Origin: CAVPJW01 sp963705525
GTDB taxonomy: Bacteria; Acidobacteriota; Vicinamibacteria; Vicinamibacterales; CAVPJW01
Assembly: GCA_963705525.1 (NCBI GenBank)
Contig: CAVPJW010000005.1
Coordinates: 62,001-126,000 of the forward strand
Direction: 5' to 3'
DNA length: 64,000 nucleotides
The number at the start of each line of letters is the position of its first letter. Position 1 is the stretch's first letter. Below are positions 43,361 through 50,193 of this stretch, piece by piece. Below the pieces are notes generated by a model, which was not told the origin of the DNA, searched no databases, and was given only the letters and a program-made list of their open reading frames with translations. Position numbers and translations under genes: made by a program.

Positions 43361-44426
43361 ATGGCTTTGGTGAAGCGCGGCGGCATTTGGTATCTCCGCA
43401 AGATGATCAACGGCCAGGTGTATCGCGAGTCCACCGGGTTCGCGGACAAGAAGGCCGCCGAACGGCGGGCCAACGAAATCGAGCTCGACATCCGCGCGGG
43501 CGTGCACGGCTGGAAGAGCACGATTCCGAGCTTCGCTGAATGGTGGGCCGTGTACCGCAAGACGTACACGCCGCTGAAGTCGGCTCGGAACCGCGATGTA
43601 CAGATCGTCGCGCACTTCCTGCCGCACTTCGGCGCGAGGCCGCTCGACGAGATCACGAAGTCGGACATCGTCCGCTACCTGAACCTGCGACGGACGCAGA
43701 TGACCGGCAATCCGGGACACAAGAACCGGCGCCTCGTGTCGGAGAGCACGGTCCGCCGCGAGCGCGGACTGCTGCAGTCGATCTTCGAGCGCGCGATCGA
43801 CGAGGGCTACGACATCCGCAACCCGTTCCGCGGCATCAAGCGCGGGAAGGACAAACCGCGCACGCGCGTGCTGACACTCGACGAGGAGACGAAGCTGCTG
43901 GATGCCCTCCACCCGCGCTTCCAGCGCTTCGTCCGCTTCGCGCTCGGCACCGGATGCCGCCTCGACGAGATCCGCGGCATCGATGCGAAGCAGGACATCG
44001 ACTGGATTCGCGGAACGGTTCACGTGATCGGAAAGTTCCGCAAGGAGCGCGACGTGCCGATGCAGCCCGACGCGAACGCCGCGTTGAAGGAGCAGATCGA
44101 AGAGGAAGGACAAGCTGTGGAAGCAGAATCCGCAGCGGCTACGTGAAGTGCTGGCCGAGGGCGCGGTGCGCGCGAAGATCCCGCCGATCACCCCGCACGC
44201 GCTCCGCCACACCTTCGGGACACGCTGGCTCCAGGCCGGCGGCGACATCTACAAGCTGTCGAAGATCCTCGGGCACTCCAGCGTCGCCGTCACCGAGGCG
44301 CACTACGCGCACCTGCTGAAGGAGGACCTCGTGGCCGCGAGCCAACAGGTCCGCATCCCGGTCGCTCCAAGAGGCGAGAGCGGAAATGTCGTGCGGATGC
44401 AGGGACGTCGTCGCGGCCCAGCATGA
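43361..44426 (+). pseudogene. Tyrosine-type site-specific integrase, single frameshift
   Basis: It starts at ATG 43361 behind an excellent AAGGAGGTG site. It has an N-terminal Arm-type beta segment (GGIWYLRKMINGQVYREST) and a SAM-like core-binding domain (SFAEWWAVYRKTYTPLKSAR, LDEITKSDIVRYLNLRR). The catalytic domain shows Arg200 in GTGCRLDEIRG. Near 44108 one extra base shifts the frame; the next frame resumes as DKLWKQNPQRLREVLAEGAV, with HALRHTF (His-x-x-Arg), GHSSVAVTEAHYAHL (His and Tyr nucleophile). The corrected protein is about 354 residues with all catalytic residues. It presumably inserted the island into tRNA-Pro. Confidence 0.88.
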
Positions 44427-44480
44427 CGCCAGGAGTTCACCGGGTCGGGTTCACAGGAGACTGGCCCCACTCGTATTCAT

Positions 44481-44514
44481 AAATCGACACATTTCTCGAT
44501 TTTTTGAATATACT
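44481..44514 (+). promoter_or_regulatory. abiE promoter with overlapping operator, probably leaderless
   Basis: TCGACA (44484-44489) and TATACT (44509-44514) form a -35/-10 pair with a 19-bp spacer. ATG 44521 lies 7 bases after the -10, so transcription should begin at or next to the A of ATG, giving a leaderless mRNA. An inverted repeat AAATCGA-N8-TCGATTT (44481-44502) covers the -35 and spacer. AbiEi antitoxins of other systems autorepress by binding inverted repeats, so this is the likely operator. Confidence 0.65.
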
Positions 44515-44520
44515 TGGGGC

Positions 44521-45342
44521 ATGAGGAAGACCTTGGATAGCTATCTCGACGAGCAGCTCGGCCGGGGGCGGGGATATCTGACCAAGGCCGAAGCCATGAA
44601 GACCCTGAGCCTTTCGCCGACCGCGTTCGCCGCTGCCGCGGCACGTCTGGCCCGGCAGCGTCGCCTCGCGAGTCCGAAGCACGGTTTCTACCTCATCCTG
44701 CGGCCGGAAGACCGCGCCGCCGGCGGACCAGACCCGGCGCGCTGGATCGATCCGCTCATGGACCATCTCGGCCTGGATTACCGGATCTCTCTGCTCCGCG
44801 CCGCCGCATTTCACGGCGCTTCGCATCAGGCCGCGCAGGTCTTCCAGGTGATCGTTCCGAAGCAGCTTCGGACCATCGCGATCGATCGACAGCGGATCCA
44901 GTTCGTATATCAGGCGTCTCAGGCTTTCGCTGCGGTCAACAAAGCTCCGTGGCTCGACCAGTTGAAGACCGACGCAGGATTTGCCAAGGTGGCGGGTGTC
45001 GAGCTCCTTCTGCTCGACGTCGTTCGCTACTTCCGTCAAGCTGCCGGTCTCAATGGCGCGGCACAGATCGTCCATGACCTCGGCGCGAAGGCTGATCCCC
45101 GGAAGCTCGCCCGCGCCGCCACCTTCTACGAGAACTCCACCGCGCGGCGCCTCGGTTATCTACTCGAGCACTTCAGGCACACTCGTCAGGCGGTCAGCCT
45201 GCGTCCGCTCGCCGTGAAGGCGAAGTCATTCAAACCGCTCGACCCGTCCGTTCGCGTCGTGGCAAGCCTCGCGCGAGCCAAGGCGCCCGATGCGCCCGCT
45301 TGGAAGCTGAGTCTGAACGTACCGCTGGAGATCGACGCGTGA
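44521..45342 (+). CDS. abiEi: Type IV antitoxin AbiEi family protein
   Basis: The protein has 273 residues from ATG 44521. The N-terminal winged helix is visible (GYLTKAEAMKTLSLSPTAFA, LARQRRLASPKHGFYLIL). The C-terminal antitoxin domain follows (WIDPLMDHLGLDYRISLLRA, AAFHGASHQAAQVFQVIVPK, VAGVELLLLDVVRYFRQA). It acts as DNA-binding autorepressor and counteracts the AbiEii nucleotidyltransferase without direct binding in the studied systems. It overlaps the toxin gene by 4 bases (GTGA). The surrounding frame is intact, unlike many island genes. Confidence 0.88.
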   Translation: MRKTLDSYLDEQLGRGRGYLTKAEAMKTLSLSPTAFAAAAARLARQRRLASPKHGFYLILRPEDRAAGGPDPARWIDPLMDHLGLDYRISLLRAAAFHGASHQAAQVFQVIVPKQLRTIAIDRQRIQFVYQASQAFAAVNKAPWLDQLKTDAGFAKVAGVELLLLDVVRYFRQAAGLNGAAQIVHDLGAKADPRKLARAATFYENSTARRLGYLLEHFRHTRQAVSLRPLAVKAKSFKPLDPSVRVVASLARAKAPDAPAWKLSLNVPLEIDA

Positions 45343-46220
45343 TTCCCACCGCCTATATCCAGGAGTGGGCCGCAACGACGCCATGGCCGGACCCGCGCCA
45401 GGTCGAACAGGATCTCATCATCTGTCGCGCGTTGTGCGACATCTTCGAGGAACCGTACCTCGCCGAGCGCCTCGCATTCCGTGGCGGCACCGCCATCAAC
45501 AAGCTCCTCTTCCGTCAGCCGCTCCGATACTCGGAGGACATCGACCTCGTCCAGATCCGGCCCGAGCCGATCGGCAAGACGGTCGATGCCGTTCGCGGTG
45601 CCCTGTCGTGGCTCGGGCCGTGCCGCCGCAAGTCGGCGGCTCACTCGATTCACCTGATCTTCAGCTTCTCGCCCGAGGCGGCGCCCGCGACCAACGCCAA
45701 GCTGAAAGTCGAGATCAACACCCGCGAGCACGAGAACATTTACGGCATCCGGACTTACCCGTTCGCCGTGGAGAATCCGTGGTTCAGCGGCAAGGTCACG
45801 GTCGCGTCGTTCGAGCCCGAGGAACTGTTCGGGACCAAGCTTCGGGCGCTCCTTCAGCGCCGGAAGGGACGCGACCTGTTCGATCTCAACGAAGGACTGA
45901 AGCAACTGTCGCTCGACGCTGCGAGAGTTATCGCCGCGTTCAACCATTACCTCGCACACGAAGGCACGCCCATCTCTCGAGCAAACGCGGAAGAGCGGAT
46001 GCTCGACAAGCTGACGCGAAGCCTGACCGACGACATCAAGCCGATGCTCGCGGCCGACGTCGTCTACGGCGATGACGATGCGCTCGAGGCGTTCGAGCGC
46101 GTCTGGTTCGGTCTGATTGCCGGACTGCACGGCGAGCCGTGGCACAAATCCGAGGCGGTCATCGACGAACTCCGATCGATGTCGCTTCCGAAGTTGTTTC
46201 GAAGCGGGAGCGCGCGATGA
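45339..46220 (+). CDS. abiEii: Type IV toxin AbiEii nucleotidyltransferase
   Basis: The protein has 293 residues from GTG 45339, overlapping the abiEi stop. It is a nucleotidyltransferase of the AbiEii/AbiGii family. The catalytic block is LAFRGGTAINKLL followed by RYSEDIDLVQ (GGT and SxDIDL motifs), and ASFEPEELFGTKLRALLQRRKGRD-type conserved Lys/Arg residues lie further on (ELFGTKLRALLQ, KGRDLFDLNE). Members transfer nucleotides to tRNA or other RNA and halt growth, blocking phage spread. It sits 165 bp from the right boundary and probably stabilises the island. Confidence 0.9.
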   Translation: MIPTAYIQEWAATTPWPDPRQVEQDLIICRALCDIFEEPYLAERLAFRGGTAINKLLFRQPLRYSEDIDLVQIRPEPIGKTVDAVRGALSWLGPCRRKSAAHSIHLIFSFSPEAAPATNAKLKVEINTREHENIYGIRTYPFAVENPWFSGKVTVASFEPEELFGTKLRALLQRRKGRDLFDLNEGLKQLSLDAARVIAAFNHYLAHEGTPISRANAEERMLDKLTRSLTDDIKPMLAADVVYGDDDALEAFERVWFGLIAGLHGEPWHKSEAVIDELRSMSLPKLFRSGSAR

Positions 46221-46305
46221 CCGCGGGCACATTCGAGGTGCTGACGATGATGCCAACGACCTTGTTGCCATCGCTCGCCGTCAGGTACGACGCGTCGCCG
46301 CTCAG

Positions 46306-46328
46306 GTGGTCCCAAATTTGGTCACACC
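46306..46328 (+). repeat. Right subterminal element, GGTC-c-CAAATTTGGTCAC copy
   Basis: This 23-bp segment matches 30984-31006 at 22 of 23 positions in the same orientation and lies 57 bp inside the right attachment repeat. Confidence 0.7.
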
Positions 46329-46385
46329 TTCTGGCGAACGCTGCAAATCGTTCGAAAATCAGTACTTCTGAAGCTCTCCTCGGCT

Positions 46386-46433
46386 TGCCTTGGGCGCAGG
46401 GGGTCGCTGGTTCGAATCCAGTCGCCCCGACCA
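46386..46433 (+). repeat. attR core: orphan 3' half of tRNA-Pro
   Basis: It is identical to 30826-30873 over 48 bases, but without the D-arm and 5' acceptor strand, so it cannot be a tRNA. It marks the right end of the island. Confidence 0.93.
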
Positions 46434-46487
46434 CTTTCTGAAGGTCCATTTCCGTGCGGAGCGCGCGTGCGAGGATCCCTGCCGGCG

Positions 46488-46985
46488 CTACGGGACCCAA
46501 CCGGGCAGCTCCGATGCCTGCCGAATCCAGCTCGCCATGAGCTCCTCGTCGAGCGGGTCGTCCTCGTGGATGTCGAGATAGCGCACTTCCTTGTGCTTGG
46601 ACTCGCCGGGCGGGAGAGGACAGAGTGACGTGCCGCGGAAGAAAGCCACTTTGACGTACTTCGTGAAGCAATGAACGTTGAGGAACCAGCCCTGCCCCTC
46701 GATGCCATAGAAGGGCGAGTTCCACTTGACGGCCTTGCGCACGTCGGGGACGGTACGCACGATGAGCGCGTCGAGGCGGCGCCCGACGTCGCGTTTCCAG
46801 CCAGGCATGGCCGCGATGTAGGCCTGCACGGGGGCGTCGCCGTCGGCCTTCGCGATCTGAGGGTTGCCGCCTGCGAGGAGGGCCGGCGTCGCGGCCGGAT
46901 TCCCCTTACTTCGAACGTTTCGGCTGGCCAGAATTGTTGATGGCGACCGCCTGGCGAACGAGCGCCTTGAACGCGGACTCGTCAA
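46488..46985 (-). CDS. DUF1801 domain protein (first of two)
   Basis: The frame of up to 165 residues has its conserved part starting near residue 40: NPQIAKADGDAPVQAYIAAM, RRLDALIVRTVPDVRKAVKW, SPFYGIEGQGWFLNVHCFTK, VAFFRGTSLCPLPPGES. This is the YdhG/DUF1801 fold. No ATG precedes it. The TTG at 46985 gives an Arg/Ser-rich N-terminus overlapping the next gene, so the true start is probably close to 46900. Bacillus YdhG/Fra relatives are described as iron chaperones, but most members are uncharacterised. Confidence 0.75.
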   Translation of the reverse strand: MTSPRSRRSFARRSPSTILASRNVRSKGNPAATPALLAGGNPQIAKADGDAPVQAYIAAMPGWKRDVGRRLDALIVRTVPDVRKAVKWNSPFYGIEGQGWFLNVHCFTKYVKVAFFRGTSLCPLPPGESKHKEVRYLDIHEDDPLDEELMASWIRQASELPGWVP

Positions 46986-47328
46986 CTTCTTCTCCTTCGT
47001 GGATGTCGATCGCGCGGCGTACGTTTCCGTCGAGGCTCGAGTTGAAGAGACGGGCCGGATCTTTCAGAGACGCGCCCTTGGCGAAGGTAAGCTTGACGAC
47101 GTTCTTGTAGGACTCGCCGGTGCAGATGATGCCGTCGTGCGACCAAACCGGGGTGCCGGGTTTGGTTGGTTTGACCCACTTCCATTCCTCGACGACGTCC
47201 GGGTCGGCTTCCTTGATGAGCCCGCGCATTCTGCTGAGGGTTTCCCCGCGCCAGTCGTCGAGTTCGGCGATTCTTTTCGAGATGAGCTTTGATGCCGGCT
47301 GGTCTTGGCTCGCGCCCGACTTTTTCAT
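46906..47328 (-). CDS. DUF1801 domain protein (second of two)
   Basis: The protein has 140 residues. The family pattern is clear: KRIAELDDWRGETLSRMRGL, PDVVEEWKWVKPTKPGTPVW, GIICTGESYKNVVKLTFAKG and VRRAIDIHEGEEVDESAFKA. It ends with a basic tail. It is a diverged paralogue of the downstream gene and is likely co-transcribed with it. No enzymatic residues are known for the family. Confidence 0.82.
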   Translation of the reverse strand: MKKSGASQDQPASKLISKRIAELDDWRGETLSRMRGLIKEADPDVVEEWKWVKPTKPGTPVWSHDGIICTGESYKNVVKLTFAKGASLKDPARLFNSSLDGNVRRAIDIHEGEEVDESAFKALVRQAVAINNSGQPKRSK

Positions 47329-47452
47329 GTTCTTATCCTCATGAACTTCCCTCCTTGTGGACGCTGCAAAGCCGTTTTAGATCGGATCGGCTTGATTCGC
47401 CCTTCGCAAGAATGACGGAACGACCGGAAGAAGTGTGACGAGCGCCAATGGT

Positions 47453-48343
47453 TCAGCGCTCGATGGCCGACAGATCGAGCCGACTGAGCCGGTTGGGATC
47501 CGCCAGGATGTCCATCTCAACGACCTTGCCGCCCGCGATCGTGAAGCCGATCACGGAAAACAGGCGCCCGTCCGGAAGGCGCGTTACGACGCCGATGTTG
47601 CCATTCACCAGCACCACCTGATTGGACAACGCGATCTTCGAGAACGCCGCGGCTTGTGCCACGACCGCCTGAGCCCCACGCACGAGGCGCGACATGCCCT
47701 TAGCCACTCCGCCGTCAGCCCGCAGCACGATATCCGGATCGAGCACAGCGACCAGCGCTTCAAAGTCGCCGTTCTGCACGGCCGCGAGAAATGCGTCGAC
47801 GACCCGGCGCTGCTTCCGCAGGTCCGCGTCTGAGGTCGGCGCCTGGCCCTGGACCCGTCGGCGCGCGCGGCTCGCGAGCTGGCGCGTTGCGACGACCGAG
47901 CGATCCACGATGGGCGCGATCTCCTCGAAGGTCATCCCAAACACGTCGTGGAGCACGAACGCCAGTCGTTCCGCCGGCTCCAGCTTCTCGAGCACGACGA
48001 GCAGCGCCAGACCGACAGAGTCGGCGACCATGGCGTCCGTTTCGGGCCCTTCGTCCCCGCGGCTGATCGCGCGGATGATCGGATCCGGCACGTGCACGTC
48101 CAAGGGATCCTCCCGGCGCGACGCTCGCGTTCGCAGCATGTCCAGGCACACGCGCGCCACGACCGTCGTCAGCCATCCCCGCAGGTTGTCGACACCACTG
48201 ACATCCGTGCGGCTCAATCGGATCCAGGTTTCCTGGACGGCGTCCTCCGCCTCGTTGACCGATCCGAGCATGCGATACGCGACCGCCCGCACGTGCGGTC
48301 TGTGCTCTTCGAATCGCTCGGCGAGCCGCTCAAGTGTGGGCAT
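47453..48343 (-). CDS. ECF41-like RNA polymerase sigma factor with SnoaL-like C-terminus
   Basis: The protein has 296 residues. Region 2 (HVRAVAYRMLGSVNEAEDAV, ETWIRLSR) and region 4 (LEPAERLAFVLHDVFGMTFE, VVATRQLASRARRRV) identify an extracytoplasmic-function sigma factor. The ~110-residue C-terminal extension (FLAAVQNGDFEALVAVLDPD, VVLRADGGVAKG-like ADGGVAK, IGFTIAGGKVVEMDILADPN) is the NTF2/SnoaL-like domain that replaces an anti-sigma factor in ECF41 groups. The usual carboxymuconolactone-decarboxylase partner gene is not present nearby. It is divergent from the 48604 gene across 260 bp in which I see no other supported gene. Confidence 0.92.
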   Translation of the reverse strand: MPTLERLAERFEEHRPHVRAVAYRMLGSVNEAEDAVQETWIRLSRTDVSGVDNLRGWLTTVVARVCLDMLRTRASRREDPLDVHVPDPIIRAISRGDEGPETDAMVADSVGLALLVVLEKLEPAERLAFVLHDVFGMTFEEIAPIVDRSVVATRQLASRARRRVQGQAPTSDADLRKQRRVVDAFLAAVQNGDFEALVAVLDPDIVLRADGGVAKGMSRLVRGAQAVVAQAAAFSKIALSNQVVLVNGNIGVVTRLPDGRLFSVIGFTIAGGKVVEMDILADPNRLSRLDLSAIER

Positions 48344-48603
48344 CAGTCAGATTCCTCCGGCGCGGTCCGTCATTGTACTGACGGACGAGACGTCGCTGAT
48401 GTGACAGATCGCCCCACGACCTGACTGCCTCGACCATTGCGATGCTGAACGACCGCAACCATTCGTCCATGACGTGACATTCCCTCAAAAACACGCCCTC
48501 CTCCCCTTCGAACAGGGCCAAAGTGTCACCCATGTGTCCGGAATACGGTGTTACCCTTCTCCAAGAAGGACAAGGTCCGACGCGGCCGTCCCGCGTAACG
48601 ACC

Positions 48604-49284
48604 ATGGCCCCTCGAAAGAAAACTGCCGGCGCACGCAGAACAGACGAACGGCGGTCCACACGGCGGCCCGTCCCGAGCCTTGCCTCGCTCGTCGCACGGA
48701 TGCGTCGGGACGGTTTTCTCCTGCTGGCCGATAACACGCTGCCCTCGGTGGCCACGCTCGTCGCGGGCGAACGCATCCACGGATCGTGGTGGGGTCACGC
48801 TCGCGGTCACGCCATCTTCCAACTCGCGGGACGACTCGGCGGGCATCGCGACTCGCTTGTGCTGCGGCTCGTCTCGGACAAGCTGGCCTTCGTCCATCGA
48901 CGCGTCTGGCCAGCCGTGCTGGCCGTGGCAGAATCGGAGAGCGATTGGCAGACCCGCGATCTTACGAGAGCCGCGCGCACCCTGCTGGCGACGATAGAGT
49001 CCGAGAGCGAAGGCGTCGCGACGGGACCGGCCGCGCGCCTGCTGGAGTCGCGGTGGCTGGTGCGAGGAGAACAGGTGCATACGACGCTCGGTTCGCACGC
49101 GAGACATCTGGAGACATGGGCGAAGTGGGCAGCGCGCGCTCGCGTCGAGAAATACGGTTCATGCGAGGCGGCTCAGCTCGTGCTGGAGAACATCGTCGCA
49201 AGTGTAAACGAGAAATCGACTGGGCACGCCCGTCTACCATGGCAGGGGCGAGTTCGGCGCGTCACACCGCCGGTCGACGAGTAG
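48604..49284 (+). CDS. Conserved hypothetical protein
   Basis: The protein has 226 residues from ATG 48604, which gives a basic N-terminus (MAPRKKTAGARRTDERRSTR). The body contains LPSVATLVAGERIHGSWWGH, ARGHAIFQLAGRL, VSDKLAFVHRRVWPAVLAVA and VRGEQVHTTLGSHARHLETW, a pattern I have seen in uncharacterised proteobacterial and acidobacterial proteins. No catalytic motif is recognised. An upstream in-frame extension to 48523 is not protein-like. Confidence 0.65.
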   Translation: MAPRKKTAGARRTDERRSTRRPVPSLASLVARMRRDGFLLLADNTLPSVATLVAGERIHGSWWGHARGHAIFQLAGRLGGHRDSLVLRLVSDKLAFVHRRVWPAVLAVAESESDWQTRDLTRAARTLLATIESESEGVATGPAARLLESRWLVRGEQVHTTLGSHARHLETWAKWAARARVEKYGSCEAAQLVLENIVASVNEKSTGHARLPWQGRVRRVTPPVDE

Positions 49285-49413
49285 CTCAATCCAAATATCC
49301 GTTTCCTCGTCAGCCCACTGTCCGAGCGCATCGGTCGAGTGAAACGATTACGCGCGACGGAAAACCGTGGCACAATAGCCACCGGATTCGATCGCTCAGG
49401 CGCGGCGCCACCT

Positions 49414-50004
49414 ATGATTGACGACACATACCTGACCACCGAAGAGATTCTTCAGTACCTCCACATCAATCTCCGAACGGTCTATCGCCTCGTGAAGGCT
49501 GGCAAACTGCCGGCGTTCCGCGTCGGCCGTCAATGGCGCTTTCGTCGCAGCGATATCGACAGTTTCCTCGCACGGAACGTGCGCGTCGCGTCAATCGCGC
49601 CACACGTACCCAGGACCACCGCGCCCGGATCGGTGCATGGACTCGCGCGCGTCGTCGTCGTAGACGATGATCCGGCCGTGCGCGATATTCTGTCGCGCGC
49701 GCTCAGCGGCTCGTTCCATGTCGAAACCGCGCCAGATGGAAGAACGGCGCTCGAACGTCTGCGAACGTCTCCCCACGAGCTCCTGATCGTGGATCTGCGA
49801 CTCCCCGATCTCGATGGACTGAGCCTCATTCGGGAGGCTCGCCGCACCCAGCAGGATCTTCAGGTTGTCGTCATTACCGGCTTCCCCAGCGAGTCGGCGG
49901 CAATCGCTGCGATCAACCTGGGCGTCAATGGCTACTTGACGAAACCGTTCGGTCCGCGGGAGGTCGTCGCGGTCGCGAATCGAGCGCTCCAGCGCTCGGC
50001 ATAG
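49414..50004 (+). CDS. HTH-receiver fusion regulator
   Basis: The protein has 196 residues from ATG 49414. Residues 1-55 are an excisionase-type/MerR-like helix-turn-helix (YLTTEEILQYLHINLRTVYR, LPAFRVGRQWRFRRSDIDSF). Residues 78-195 are a CheY-like receiver: acidic pair in VVVDDDPAVR, phospho-acceptor Asp in LLIVDLRLPDLDG, Thr in VVITGFPS and Lys in GYLTKPFGPRE. The order, DNA-binding domain first and receiver last, is the reverse of ordinary response regulators. No histidine kinase lies within the window next to it, so it is an orphan. It may couple a phosphorelay to DNA binding at an unknown site. Confidence 0.88.
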   Translation: MIDDTYLTTEEILQYLHINLRTVYRLVKAGKLPAFRVGRQWRFRRSDIDSFLARNVRVASIAPHVPRTTAPGSVHGLARVVVVDDDPAVRDILSRALSGSFHVETAPDGRTALERLRTSPHELLIVDLRLPDLDGLSLIREARRTQQDLQVVVITGFPSESAAIAAINLGVNGYLTKPFGPREVVAVANRALQRSA

Positions 50005-50193
50005 AGTTCGTTCGCTGCACGTTTCTGCACTCCTCGTCTCCGCTCTGGCTGTCCCATGCTGGTACGGCCTGTCAGCTAAAGTTCTCTAGAGGCAGTCCGA
50101 TAAGAGATTTGAGGCCGTGCTCGGCGCAGCCTGTCGCGGCGGTCGCCTGAACCGGCGCGAACAGCTGCGACGTTCTCGTGACGTTCTCCCAAA

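Larger units (their letters stand above)
30826..46433. mobile_element. 15.6-kb genomic island integrated in tRNA-Pro
   Basis: The element is bounded by a 48-bp perfect direct repeat of the tRNA-Pro 3' half. The left copy completes a functional tRNA; the right copy is a bare 3' fragment. A tyrosine integrase and an excisionase-like HTH lie near the right end. Cargo includes small proteins of the kind I recall from conjugative elements, a SIR2-like/Hsp90-like pair, a PLD-helicase-DUF3427 protein, a DEDD-type exonuclease and an AbiE toxin-antitoxin pair. No relaxase, coupling protein or type IV secretion gene is present, so it is not self-transmissible as it stands. Many genes carry apparent frameshifts. 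Confidence 0.92.

Noticed and set aside
42998..44248. 416-codon minus-strand open frame across the integrase
   Set aside because: Antisense shadow of the integrase, whose catalytic residues are visible on the plus strand.
46386..46433. Second tRNA-Pro gene
   Set aside because: Only the 3' half is present; the 5' acceptor strand and D-arm are missing, so it is an attachment-site remnant.
48330..48533. 67-codon minus-strand frame upstream of the sigma factor
   Set aside because: Overlaps the sigma factor start, has no ribosome site or recognisable pattern.
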